A DNA stretch of 64,000 bases from Cysteiniphilum sp. JM-1 (GCF_008711525.1 NZ_VXKS01000015.1:1-64000); one strand, 5' to 3'. Shown: positions 16,568 to 25,810, numbered from the stretch's first letter. Numbers and translations: made by a program. Notes: generated by a model from the sequence alone, not told the origin.

Positions 16568-18067
16568 ATGAAAACAATGACAGAAATGACAAAAATGACA
16601 GAAATGACAAAAATGACAGAAATGAAAAAAGATGATATTAAGCAATCAAAGATATTGCACTTTGGTGTTGGTAATTTTCATCGCTCGCATCAGCAGTTTT
16701 ATACGCAACAAGCGATGCTGGCATCTTCTGATTATCGTTGGGGAATTGTCGGTGTTGGCATTATGCCTGGTGATCGTCAATTATATGAAGACTTAAAGCG
16801 TAATCATTTCAGCTACACCTTGATGACAAAAAGTGATGAAGGATTTGATGTTTATACCATTAATAGCCTGACGGATTATCTTTATGTTGATGGTGATCCT
16901 AGTGATGTTTTTAGCCGAGCGCTTGATGATGATCTTAGCATTATTAGCATGACAGTCACAGAGGGTGGCTATTATATTGATAAGCATACAGGTGAGTTAG
17001 ATATTGATCGCCAGGAAATTGAGCATGACTTGCGAAATCCAAGAACACTGAAAAGACCGAAAACACCTAAAACAATTTTAGGTTACCTTGCCGAGTGTTT
17101 AAGACAGCGTCGCGTAGCAGATAAAAAGGGGGTGACTTTATTAAGCTGTGATAATATCCAGCATAATGGCGATGTATTAAAGCGCGCATTATTAAGTTTT
17201 TTGACAAAGCAGGATCCACAAACTGCAGATTGGGTGGCAAGTCGCTGTACATTTCCTAATTCGATGGTCGATAGAATAACGCCAAAGACGACACAAAAAG
17301 ACAGAGATTATTTGATTGCGAATTGCCAGAAAGATGATCCGGCTTTAGTCGTATGTGAGCCATTTAGTCAGTGGGTTGTCGAGGATAAGTTTGCTAGAGA
17401 TAGACCACAGTGGGAAAGCGTTGGTGTGCAGTTTGTCAAAGATGTTGCACCCTATGAGAAGATTAAGTTAAGACTGCTGAATGCCTCACATCAAGCCTTG
17501 GCATATTTAGGGGTGCTATATGGTTACGAATATGTGCATCAAGCAGCACAAGATCCGATGTTTCAACAGTTTTTATATCAATATATGAGTGATGAAGTTG
17601 AGCCAACATTAGACAAAGTGGCTGGTATTGATTTTGAAGAATATAAGCGAAGCGTTATTATGCGCTTCTCAAATACGCAGGTTAAGGACACGTTAGCTCG
17701 TATATGTGAATTTACCAGCGATCGCATCCCTACATTTAATATGCCGATTGTGTGGGAGAATCTACAAGCTAAAAGATCCAAATATCAGGCGAGCGCCTTA
17801 ATACTGGCGTCATGGGCAATCTATTTGCAAGGTCAAAGTGAACAGGCTATGAGTTATGATATCGTTGATGAAAGAAAGCAATTAATGCTTGATTTAGCAG
17901 AACAGGCGAAGAAAACTCCTCAGAATTTCCTAAAAAACAGCAGGCTTTTTGGCAATGTGATTGAGCATAAAGCCTTTGTTGATAAATTTGTTCAAAGTTA
18001 TCAGTTGCTACAACGTCACGGCGTTAAAGCAGCATTATTGGAAAAGGATTTGCTTACTTTGTCATGA
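16568..18067 (+). CDS. Mannitol dehydrogenase family NAD(P)-dependent polyol/uronate oxidoreductase
   Basis: About 499 residues from ATG 16568. A Rossmann motif (ILHFGVGNFHRSHQQF) lies near residue 25, and the signature KLRLLNASHQALAYLG carries the catalytic Lys-Asn-His set of long-chain mannitol dehydrogenases. The family includes mannitol 2-dehydrogenase, fructuronate reductase and tagaturonate reductase; substrate cannot be told by eye. A frame open to 16472 would overlap the SemiSWEET gene and is rejected. The N-terminus is an unusual MTEMTK repeat not expected in the family and likely disordered. It is coupled to the SemiSWEET gene and sits inside the secretion region without obvious link to it. 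Confidence 0.9.
   Translation: MKTMTEMTKMTEMTKMTEMKKDDIKQSKILHFGVGNFHRSHQQFYTQQAMLASSDYRWGIVGVGIMPGDRQLYEDLKRNHFSYTLMTKSDEGFDVYTINSLTDYLYVDGDPSDVFSRALDDDLSIISMTVTEGGYYIDKHTGELDIDRQEIEHDLRNPRTLKRPKTPKTILGYLAECLRQRRVADKKGVTLLSCDNIQHNGDVLKRALLSFLTKQDPQTADWVASRCTFPNSMVDRITPKTTQKDRDYLIANCQKDDPALVVCEPFSQWVVEDKFARDRPQWESVGVQFVKDVAPYEKIKLRLLNASHQALAYLGVLYGYEYVHQAAQDPMFQQFLYQYMSDEVEPTLDKVAGIDFEEYKRSVIMRFSNTQVKDTLARICEFTSDRIPTFNMPIVWENLQAKRSKYQASALILASWAIYLQGQSEQAMSYDIVDERKQLMLDLAEQAKKTPQNFLKNSRLFGNVIEHKAFVDKFVQSYQLLQRHGVKAALLEKDLLTLS
16577..16630 (+). repeat. 18-bp in-frame tandem repeat (about 2.7 copies)
   Basis: Unit ATGACAGAAATGACAAAA at 16577-16594 and 16595-16612, with a third diverged copy to 16630. 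It encodes MTEMTK repeats and supplies several in-frame ATG codons at the start of the dehydrogenase, so the true start is ambiguous. Confidence 0.95.
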
Positions 18068-18178
18068 TGTTTAATCTAGATTTATTTTTATATCTTATTC
18101 AAAAACTCAATGCATATTACATTTGGTAATATATCTATGATTTCTTTTCCATTTATATTATTTATTTAAAGGGTATTA

Positions 18179-18211
18179 TAACTTTAGGTTATTTGAAATA
18201 TCCTAAAGTTA
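18179..18211. terminator. Perfect 10-bp inverted repeat (possible terminator or operator)
   Basis: TAACTTTAGG at 18179-18188 pairs exactly with CCTAAAGTTA at 18202-18211 across a 13-base loop. It lies between the dehydrogenase stop and the 18281 gene. There is no T-run straight after it, so a terminator is not clear-cut; an operator for the downstream gene is equally possible. Confidence 0.5.
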
Positions 18212-18280
18212 GCTATCTTTAGTTAAGTTTAATAAGGGTGTTTTAGTGGTTTTAGATGTAATAACTAATAGGTAAATATT

Positions 18281-20326
18281 ATGAGAAAAATACTGTATTT
18301 TACAATAACGATTTTGAGCTTGTTAAGTACGTTTTTAGGCACGCCTGCTTCAGCGATAGCTGAATCGTTTGATCCTGCAAAGTTTATCAGAGGCGAGGGT
18401 GGATTGTTTACTGAGTGGTTTGCATTTACAGAGGGTACCTCGTTTTTACAGGGGCTTATTGGACAAGATGCTCCTGCAACAGAGGCGCAGATGCAAGAAG
18501 CGCTTGCTAAGCTTGATCAGATCATAGGGCAAGTAAATCAAGTTGAAAATCAGTTGAGTAGTCTGACCAATGATTTTGATGATTACCTAATACAATATAA
18601 TGCCGACTATAATGCAACACAAAGGCAAAAGATTATAGATATTGAAAGAAGCGTTGAAGCTGCGTGGAATACTAATAACAACAACTTAGATGGGCATGAT
18701 ATCGATTATTTTATGGGAGATGAAAATACAGCAACAAAAGTTTTCCAATTTCTATCGTTATCAACGTCAACTTTTATGGCTGATGCTCAAATTTTAGGTA
18801 ATGAAAACGAACAAAATGAAGATGATAATACTTCTGGTTATATTCATGCATTTGCTGAAAGCTTGCATGATTTTTTATTAAGCAAAGTAAAAACAGTAGA
18901 TTACAGTCATCCTATAAATGATACTCAAGGTATTTTTACATGGATTGATAATTATAATAAAACACTGACTCTTGTTGCTACAAAAGCATCTCTTTATGAG
19001 TATGAGTTATTAAAACTTGAATCAGAGATGGTACGTTTATATTATCTAAAACATGGTTTGGGTGAGCAAAATAACTGGTTTATCAATTATCTTCCTGCAG
19101 AAGTGGGCTTAGATGGTAATGATAACCGAACAACGACATTGAATAAACTAGGTGATTTGTTTAAGAATAGAATAGCCAATATCAAGAAGGTTTTAGACAG
19201 TTATAGAATTGTTGTGAATGACTATACCGTGACAAATGCTGATGGTCAGCAAATAGTTGTTAAACGCCAAAATATTGAAGGACTTTTCCCAAATGGTTCA
19301 TGGCTTGAGAGTTGCAATGTCGAAGCTTATGACGGAAGAACACTCAAAGCGTTATGTGATGAAGAATCACCAAGTACATCTAAGTTTGAGTCTGCAGTTG
19401 ATTTGGAGCAATGGTATAAAAATAATAAGCCTGCGATTGAGAATATTTCTGGAAATTTACTTGACAGAGGACAGTATGAAAATCTTACTCTTGATCAAAG
19501 TAGAAATTATTTTCCTATTGCAAAAGCACATGACGATTTCAACATTTATAAAAATGGAATATCTCTCAGTTTGATTAATGATAATGGACATTTATTTGAT
19601 AAAATGGACTCGTTCTGGGATGGAGGTACTGATCAAAATTATACCGCAATTATTGTTGATAATAAACGGAATATTTTTGCTCTGCTACATGTCAATAAGG
19701 ATGATGCTCAAGTTGTGCAAATTCAATGTGTTTCAATTCTTAATTGTAGTTCGCTAAAAAGTAACTCTGATGAGAATGAAGCAAGTAGTATAATATTTTC
19801 TGATGGTTCTATATATACTCTTAATAACAATGGAGTAGATGGTGAAACAAATCAGGTCGGAGGCATACATTACTATGCATCTAATAATTTGTGCGTGTTG
19901 AGTTCAGGAGTTTACTATGAAAATGGGTTAATAAAATGTAATCAGTATAAAGATTTTCTGCCTCCTGGCTCATATCAAAAAACATGTCAAATTACTGGGT
20001 GGGATGGTCATAATGTTGCAGCTACCTGTTCTGATGGGCAGCATACCGTGACAAGTTCTCTAGATTATGACAATTTTTGTCAAGCAGGAACAACAGTGCA
20101 TCAACAGGAAGGACTGATGATTTGTGACCATTACAAAGACACTTTACCTAAAGGTAGCTATCAGCAAAGCTGTATGATCGAAGGTTTTTCTACAGGTGGG
20201 TATTATCAGCCACCATTCTTAAGTGCCCGTTGTATCGATCGAGGGCACAATATAAAAGAAAGTCATGTTGCCTACTCACAGGGGCAGACTTTTACTAATG
20301 AAGATGGCGTATTAACAGCACATTAA
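18281..20326 (+). CDS. Secreted protein with C-terminal CVNH-like (cyanovirin-N) repeats
   Basis: A 681-residue protein with a signal peptide (ILYFTITILSLLSTFLGTPASAIA, cleavage near residue 26). Residues 65-110 form a coiled coil (KLDQIIGQVNQVENQLSSL). Three segments share the cyanovirin-N homology pattern GSYxxSCxxxxxxGxxLxAxC: one near 344-385 (NGSWLESCNVEAYDGRTLKALC), one near 566-600 (PGSYQKTCQITGWDGHNVAATC) and one near 620-660 (KGSYQQSCMIEGF). CVNH domains bind mannose-type glycans and occur in some secreted bacterial proteins. A sugar-binding surface or secreted factor is inferred. It could be a distant functional counterpart of IcmX, but I see no sequence support for that. Confidence 0.7.
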   Translation: MRKILYFTITILSLLSTFLGTPASAIAESFDPAKFIRGEGGLFTEWFAFTEGTSFLQGLIGQDAPATEAQMQEALAKLDQIIGQVNQVENQLSSLTNDFDDYLIQYNADYNATQRQKIIDIERSVEAAWNTNNNNLDGHDIDYFMGDENTATKVFQFLSLSTSTFMADAQILGNENEQNEDDNTSGYIHAFAESLHDFLLSKVKTVDYSHPINDTQGIFTWIDNYNKTLTLVATKASLYEYELLKLESEMVRLYYLKHGLGEQNNWFINYLPAEVGLDGNDNRTTTLNKLGDLFKNRIANIKKVLDSYRIVVNDYTVTNADGQQIVVKRQNIEGLFPNGSWLESCNVEAYDGRTLKALCDEESPSTSKFESAVDLEQWYKNNKPAIENISGNLLDRGQYENLTLDQSRNYFPIAKAHDDFNIYKNGISLSLINDNGHLFDKMDSFWDGGTDQNYTAIIVDNKRNIFALLHVNKDDAQVVQIQCVSILNCSSLKSNSDENEASSIIFSDGSIYTLNNNGVDGETNQVGGIHYYASNNLCVLSSGVYYENGLIKCNQYKDFLPPGSYQKTCQITGWDGHNVAATCSDGQHTVTSSLDYDNFCQAGTTVHQQEGLMICDHYKDTLPKGSYQQSCMIEGFSTGGYYQPPFLSARCIDRGHNIKESHVAYSQGQTFTNEDGVLTAH

Positions 20327-20335
20327 GGATGTAAA

Positions 20336-22462
20336 ATGCCAATGATTAAAATTCAAGGATACATAGATAACATTAAAAATCAGATAGACCAATCGCGGAT
20401 TTATACGGATGATTTACGGCGTTTTGCCTATGGCACAGATGCCAGTTGCTATCGATTGATTCCTGAGGCAGTGATTAAAGTCAAGGATGAAGTCGAGATG
20501 CTTTACTGCATTGAAATGGCGCAAAAACATCAAGTGGCGATTACTTTTAGGGCGGCAGGCACGAGCCTGTCTGGTCAGGCAATTACCGATTCAGTGTTGT
20601 TATTGATCGATAACCAATGGAATAAATACAAGATACTAAATGATGGTCAGCAAATTCAACTGGATCCTGGTGTCATTGGGCAACATGCTAACTTATACTT
20701 AGCACCCTATCAGCGGAAGATTGGTCCAGATCCAGCGTCAATAAAAGCTGCAAAAATTGGTGGTATTGCTGCAAATAATGCCAGTGGTATGTGTTGTGGT
20801 GTGGTCAATAATAGCTATCACACCCTACAAAGCATGCGGATTTTATTCAGTGATGCTCAGGTCTTAGATACTGGGGATAAAAAGAGCTGTGAGCAGTTTA
20901 TTAAAAATAATACATCAATGGTCAAAGCGTTATTGGCGCTAGCAAATGAGATTAAAGATAATCCAGATCTTAAAGCGCGTATTACCCATAAGTATCGGAT
21001 TAAAAACACCACCGGCTATGGGCTTAATGCGTTGGTTGATTTTGATGATCCGATTGATATTATCCAGCATTTAATGATTGGCTCTGAGGGCACTTTGGGC
21101 TTTATTGCGAATATCACCTATAACACGATTGAGGATCTTAAGTTAAAAAGCTGTGCGCTGGTATTTTTCAAGGATATCTTTGCCGCGTGTCGTTTTAGTG
21201 TCAAGTGCGCCAAGTTACCAATCAGTGCAGTAGAGTTAATGGACAATCTTTCGTTGCAAACAATGATGGGTAAAGAGGGTGCTCCTGATATCTTAAACAA
21301 GCTTGATGAGCATTGTGCGGCACTTTTGATAGAAGTTGAGGCTGACAATAATCAGATGCTTCAGCAAAATCAGCATGTTGTCTATCAAGCGCTTGAGAAA
21401 GAAGCGCGCTTTTTAGATCATGAAGTCTTGTTTTCAGTATCAGATGATGAGCATAAGAGTCTTTGGAAGATTCGTAAGGGTATTTTCCCAGCTATTGGCG
21501 GTGCGCGTGAAATTGGCAGCTCTGCTATTATTGAAGATGTTGCGGTGAAGCCAGAGTATTTGGCTGATTTATGTTTAGATATTCAAGCGCTGTTTAAGAA
21601 GTATAATTATTTACACAGTGCCATTTATGGACATGCCTTAGCGGGTAATCTTCATTTTGTATTCACGCCACGATTTGATTCAGAGAAGGAAGTAAAGCGC
21701 TTTGATAATTTTTTAAAAGACATGGTCAATACCGTAGTTAAAAAATATGATGGTTCAGTCAAAGCTGAGCATGGCACAGGCAGGAATATGACGCCTTTTG
21801 TTAATGTTGAATGGGGTGCTGAGCTTTATGCTATTCACAAAAGAATAAAACACATCTTTGATCCTATGAATATCCTCAACCCTGGGGTGATCATTAATGA
21901 AGATGAGATGCTGCATATCAAAGATCTAAAGCGTTTATCTGAGGCTGATCCGCTAGTTGATCACTGTATTGAATGTGGTTTTTGCGAGCATGTTTGTCCT
22001 GCACGCAACTTAAGCTTAACACCCAGACAGAGAATCACCACTTATCGCGAAATCTCAAGATTAAAACAGAACAAAAAGTTACACCCTTTGGATAAAGAAA
22101 GACTGTCACAATTGGAAAAAGGATATCAATACCAAGGGGTTGACACTTGTGCGGCAACAGGACTTTGTCAGTTAGAATGCCCTGTAGCAATCAATACCGG
22201 TGAGTTAATGCTTAAGCTCAGAGCACAGGAATCATCAAAACTATCCCATTATGTTGCGATGATTATTGCGAAAAATTTTTCATTCTTTCTTGTCATAATG
22301 AGATTCTTATTACGCGTACTTTATAACTTACGTAAAATTTTAGGTGATCGTGTGATTGAAAAAATCTTGATGATAATCGCACCTATTGCAAAGGTTAAGC
22401 TCTATCGCACTTTAAAGTATCTGCCTAATTCAATCATAAAAAAGCTAAGGAGTAAGCCATGA
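20336..22462 (+). CDS. FAD-linked D-lactate/D-2-hydroxyacid dehydrogenase with Fe-S domain (large part)
   Basis: A 708-residue membrane-associated flavoprotein. An FAD-binding PCMH fold spans about 30-260 (FRAAGTSLSGQAITDS, IGGIAANNASGMCCG), then an FAD-oxidase C domain to about 530, ending GILNPGV-like as ILNPGVI, then two 4Fe-4S ligand sets: CIECGFCEHVCP near 545 and CAATGLCQLECP near 605. It oxidises D-lactate or D-2-hydroxyglutarate and passes electrons to quinone. In Pseudomonas Dld-type enzymes this part is fused to a cysteine-rich CCG region; here that region is the next gene, joined by an ATGA overlap. Confidence 0.9.
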   Translation: MPMIKIQGYIDNIKNQIDQSRIYTDDLRRFAYGTDASCYRLIPEAVIKVKDEVEMLYCIEMAQKHQVAITFRAAGTSLSGQAITDSVLLLIDNQWNKYKILNDGQQIQLDPGVIGQHANLYLAPYQRKIGPDPASIKAAKIGGIAANNASGMCCGVVNNSYHTLQSMRILFSDAQVLDTGDKKSCEQFIKNNTSMVKALLALANEIKDNPDLKARITHKYRIKNTTGYGLNALVDFDDPIDIIQHLMIGSEGTLGFIANITYNTIEDLKLKSCALVFFKDIFAACRFSVKCAKLPISAVELMDNLSLQTMMGKEGAPDILNKLDEHCAALLIEVEADNNQMLQQNQHVVYQALEKEARFLDHEVLFSVSDDEHKSLWKIRKGIFPAIGGAREIGSSAIIEDVAVKPEYLADLCLDIQALFKKYNYLHSAIYGHALAGNLHFVFTPRFDSEKEVKRFDNFLKDMVNTVVKKYDGSVKAEHGTGRNMTPFVNVEWGAELYAIHKRIKHIFDPMNILNPGVIINEDEMLHIKDLKRLSEADPLVDHCIECGFCEHVCPARNLSLTPRQRITTYREISRLKQNKKLHPLDKERLSQLEKGYQYQGVDTCAATGLCQLECPVAINTGELMLKLRAQESSKLSHYVAMIIAKNFSFFLVIMRFLLRVLYNLRKILGDRVIEKILMIIAPIAKVKLYRTLKYLPNSIIKKLRSKP

Positions 22463-23157
22463 AGGTAGTATACTTTCCAAGCTGCGCGGCACGATTAATG
22501 GGGCTACCCAAAGATTCGCCAGAAACAATGTCATTACAACAGGTCATGTTGGCACTTTTTGCTAAAGCTGGAATTGAGGTTGTATACCCATCAAAGATGA
22601 ATAATTTATGCTGTGGCTTATCTTTTCACAGTGAGGGGATGATGAAGGCTTTTGCCCATAAATCCAGTGAGTTGCAACAAGCGCTGTGGCAGTCATCTAA
22701 TCATGGCGAGTATCCGGTGGTATTTGATACTAGTCCCTGTGCGTTATTGATGAAGAATAATCTTACTAAAGCGCTTAAAATCTATGAAACGGTTGGTTTT
22801 CTGGCAGAGGTTATCTTGCCTCGACTTAACATTACCAAGCAAATTGATGAGGTTGTTATTCATCGCACATGTAGCGCTGTAAAAATGGGTTTATCAGAAA
22901 CCTTTATTAGCCTTGCACAAAGCTGTGCTAAAAAAGTCATTGTGCCTGTAGATGTTACTTGTTGTGGATTTGCCGGAGATAAAGGGTTTAAATATCCCGA
23001 GTTAAATGACTCGGGATTAGCCGCACTTAAAGCACAGATTCCCAAAGGCTGTGATCGCGGCTATTCAAATAGTTTAACCTGTGAAATTGGACTCTCGGCG
23101 CATGCTGGGATATATTATCGCTCTATTGCCTACTTGATAAATGAATGTACTGAATAA
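22459..23157 (+). CDS. Cysteine-rich (CCG) domain partner of the D-lactate dehydrogenase
   Basis: A 232-residue protein made of two CCG-type modules: NNLCCGLSFHSEG near 50-60 and VTCCGFAGDKGF near 172-185, with YFPSCAARLMG at the N-terminus. These cysteine-rich domains carry an electron-transfer cluster or heterodisulfide-reductase-like centre in GlcF and Dld enzymes. It overlaps the preceding gene by 4 bp. Together the two chains reconstruct the roughly 940-residue single-chain Dld found in other proteobacteria, so this is a split version or a simple gene fission. Confidence 0.88.
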   Translation: MKVVYFPSCAARLMGLPKDSPETMSLQQVMLALFAKAGIEVVYPSKMNNLCCGLSFHSEGMMKAFAHKSSELQQALWQSSNHGEYPVVFDTSPCALLMKNNLTKALKIYETVGFLAEVILPRLNITKQIDEVVIHRTCSAVKMGLSETFISLAQSCAKKVIVPVDVTCCGFAGDKGFKYPELNDSGLAALKAQIPKGCDRGYSNSLTCEIGLSAHAGIYYRSIAYLINECTE

Positions 23158-23187
23158 TGCCTTGCAAAAAAAATAGGAACAAAAATT

Positions 23188-24102
23188 ATGTTATTTGATA
23201 TGCGTGTTACCTTAAAGCAGCTTGAGGTTTTTGTCTCTTTTGCGCAGTGCTTAAGCTTTTCGCAAACAGCGGATAATATGTTTATAAGTCAGCCGGCGGT
23301 ATCAAAAATCATGAAACAATTAGAAGAAGAATGCCAATCCCCCTTGGTTGAACGCGTTAATCATGAACTGTATTTAACACCCGTTGGCAAGTTATTATTA
23401 ACACATGCTCGCGCTGTGCTATATGAAGTCGCTTTGCTGAAAGATAAGGTTAGAGCCAATAGCAAGCTCGGTTTGGGTGAGGTTACGCTCTCTGTACACA
23501 ATGTGTTGCAGGATGAAGTGTTACTGCTTATGTCACAATTTAAAGATAAATACCCTGAAGTAGAACTTAAGCTGTTGATCAATAGTAGAGAGAACCAACT
23601 CAAACAAATAGATGACAATGCCGCTGATCTATATATGTTAGGACCAGTCAATGGGCGTGATGATATTGAGCAAGTTTTATGTGTAACCACCCCGATGCGT
23701 GTGATTTGCGCGCCAGATGATGACTTAGCGAAACACAAATCAAGTATTAATGCCAAAGCCTTATCAAATCAAACCATTATCAAAAGTGAAGAAACAACAA
23801 CGGTATACCAACAGCTTGATAGTGCACTAAGAGGGTGGGAAATAGCGCATAAAACACTCTCTATTAATAATGCCTACTCAGTAAAAGAAGCGGTAAAATC
23901 AGGCTTAGGCGTTGCAATGTTGCCTGAGGTGGTGATCAAAAATGATGTGAGAAAAAAGGAGCTTTGCATACTTGATGTTAAGGGGCATCAAGCCAGTATT
24001 GATTTTTATGTGATGCATAGTAAGCAAAGAAACCTCACACCAACAGCATTAGCATTAAAAGAGTTTATTTTGGCGTATTTTGGTCAATATGTAGAAGTTT
24101 AG
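23188..24102 (+). CDS. LysR-family transcriptional regulator
   Basis: A 304-residue regulator. The N-terminal winged helix-turn-helix is clear (TLKQLEVFVSFAQCLSFSQTADNMFISQPAVSKIMKQLE in short pieces, residues 8-45), followed by the usual linker helix and a periplasmic-binding-like effector domain (about 90-300). It lies 30 bp after the CCG gene with an AGGAAC ribosome site, on the same strand, so it may control or be co-transcribed with the lactate dehydrogenase. The stop codon lies inside the first unit of a 14-bp tandem repeat. Confidence 0.93.
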   Translation: MLFDMRVTLKQLEVFVSFAQCLSFSQTADNMFISQPAVSKIMKQLEEECQSPLVERVNHELYLTPVGKLLLTHARAVLYEVALLKDKVRANSKLGLGEVTLSVHNVLQDEVLLLMSQFKDKYPEVELKLLINSRENQLKQIDDNAADLYMLGPVNGRDDIEQVLCVTTPMRVICAPDDDLAKHKSSINAKALSNQTIIKSEETTTVYQQLDSALRGWEIAHKTLSINNAYSVKEAVKSGLGVAMLPEVVIKNDVRKKELCILDVKGHQASIDFYVMHSKQRNLTPTALALKEFILAYFGQYVEV

Positions 24103-24158
24103 ATGTAGAAGTTTAGATGTAGAAGTTTAGATGTAGAAGTTTAGATGTAGAAGTTTAG
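24089..24158 (+). repeat. Five exact copies of a 14-bp tandem repeat at a gene end
   Basis: Unit ATGTAGAAGTTTAG repeated from 24089 to 24158. The first copy holds the last codons and TAG stop of the LysR gene; the other four lie downstream. The unit is not a multiple of three. Bases 24159-24295 after it contain no gene I can support. Confidence 0.97.
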
Positions 24159-24295
24159 ATCAGACCTAATACCTACCGCTACCGTAGCTTGTCTACTCGA
24201 CCTTGTATTCCGCTTTCCATGTCTCGCAGCGAATGTAGTTTGTATTGTTTTTGTAAACCTCTTTACGCTAAGATAGTTGTCGCAGGTGGTGCTGT

Positions 24296-25810
24296 TTAAA
24301 TATCTAGACTCTGTTGATATTTATCTAAGTTTTGCTCACTTTCTTTGACAATTTGTAACCTCAGCAATAATTTTGATTTTTTTTGGGCATTTTTAATGCC
24401 TTTATCCGTCAATGTGTATTTGTTGTGATACGGTTTTAAAACTACCACCCCCGAACCTTGTGGTGCCGGTAACTGCTCTTTGTTTTCTTGCATTTCAGAC
24501 TGATTAGAATACCACTCAGGTTTTACTGTCATATCCGCAGTATCCCCCGAATGGTAATCCTTGCCATCCTTTTTCAAGGAGGGGGAAGCTGTCATCGTAT
24601 TGTATTGTACTGCTATCCCCTTTGACAGTAAGTATTTAACGGAATCATTTACATAGCCTATCAACTGTTGTGGATTTTTAAGCTTTGATGGACCTACGGT
24701 AAAACTGTCTGGGTGGGTTACCGAATAAATCGATGTCGTTGAATTTATACTTTTATTGCCTTGACTACCTGCTTGAAGTATCACTTTGCCTTTAATATGC
24801 TCATGGTCTTCGTGTTTATTTTTGGGTTCTCCCCCTCCGAAACATCCATCAAATGTTACTTTTTCTATCCGTTTATTTTGTTCTTCAGCATATTTAACTA
24901 CTTGTTCAATCCAGTTTTTAATCTCGGTGCTGTTTTGATATTTTAGATTTCCATTTACGACGTCAATTTTCATGCCTGCAGTACCAGCGTGTCCTGAAAC
25001 TGTGATAGAAAATGAGTCAGAACAATGTTCAATAGCTTCTTTTAAAGAGTCCATTGTTGTTGCAATAGTTGCATTTTTAAAGTCATTTTCTATTCGATTT
25101 TCAATATCATGTAATATTTCACATTCATGACTATGAAGGGTATGATTGTCTTCTTGCACACTCTTCATCATATCGTGCTGATTCAAAAAATAAATACTGT
25201 CCAGATCATCCATTGATGCTTTTCTATGGAAGTGTTTCCCCACCTTTTTTTGCATAAAGTTTTTAGCATACATATCATTAATTTCATTTATAAATTTCGT
25301 TCTATCATCTTTATTAAATTCGGCATTTATAAAGTTCTCGTAGGCATATTTAACTTTGTTTCCACCATCTGAAAGAATTAAATTGTCACCATACAAGTCA
25401 GTTAGCTCTTTATAATAATCATTGATAGTCAAATATCCCTTTAACTCTTCTTTTATATCTTTCAAAAAATATTGAGCTATATTAGTTATCGTGAAGGTAT
25501 TGTCGCTGTTTTTATTTTTCTTGTTTGGCTTTTTATACTTTGTGATTGCTTCGCTGCTCTCTGCATAGGTTGTTAATTGAGTTTTCACATCGGAGATTAT
25601 ATTTACATTATCACCCTCAAACTTAAGAAGCTTAATTGACTTAATATTAATATCCTTGACTTCTTTTAACTTAAATTTTTCTCCATTTTGTACACATGTA
25701 ATCACAAAATCCTGATTGTCATATTTAAGATTTATTACATGATTAATGACTGACTCTTTCGGTTGCTGTGGGAGGGCTTGTTGTGTGTTTTTTTTATTTG
25801 TTTTTTGCAT
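24296..25810 (-). CDS. Candidate effector with clan-CD (caspase/CPD-like) protease motif
   Basis: A 504-residue soluble protein. Residues 266-330 contain FSITVSGHAGTAGM with His274 and, 49 residues later, RIEKVTFDGCFGGGEP with Cys323. A strand ending in GH(A/G) followed by a strand ending in DGC(x)GG is the His-Cys dyad arrangement of clan CD cysteine peptidases (caspase, gingipain, MARTX CPD). The N-terminal 250 residues are charged and unassigned. It is the last gene of the dotO-icmW-dotI operon, 26 bp after dotI. The tail is Gln/Lys/Glu-rich. A secreted protease is inferred; the dyad is what I see. Confidence 0.65.
   Translation of the reverse strand: MQKTNKKNTQQALPQQPKESVINHVINLKYDNQDFVITCVQNGEKFKLKEVKDINIKSIKLLKFEGDNVNIISDVKTQLTTYAESSEAITKYKKPNKKNKNSDNTFTITNIAQYFLKDIKEELKGYLTINDYYKELTDLYGDNLILSDGGNKVKYAYENFINAEFNKDDRTKFINEINDMYAKNFMQKKVGKHFHRKASMDDLDSIYFLNQHDMMKSVQEDNHTLHSHECEILHDIENRIENDFKNATIATTMDSLKEAIEHCSDSFSITVSGHAGTAGMKIDVVNGNLKYQNSTEIKNWIEQVVKYAEEQNKRIEKVTFDGCFGGGEPKNKHEDHEHIKGKVILQAGSQGNKSINSTTSIYSVTHPDSFTVGPSKLKNPQQLIGYVNDSVKYLLSKGIAVQYNTMTASPSLKKDGKDYHSGDTADMTVKPEWYSNQSEMQENKEQLPAPQGSGVVVLKPYHNKYTLTDKGIKNAQKKSKLLLRLQIVKESEQNLDKYQQSLDI

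Noticed and set aside
18281-20326. IcmX identity for the secreted CVNH-type protein
   Set aside because: Both are exported and lie in dot/icm regions, but I see no shared sequence and the CVNH-like units are not part of IcmX as I know it.
24089-24158. CRISPR array
   Set aside because: The repeats are directly head-to-tail with no spacers and only 14 bp long.
24159-24295. tRNA or structured RNA in the gap after the LysR repeats
   Set aside because: Some short complementary stretches exist, but no cloverleaf or T-run terminator can be drawn.
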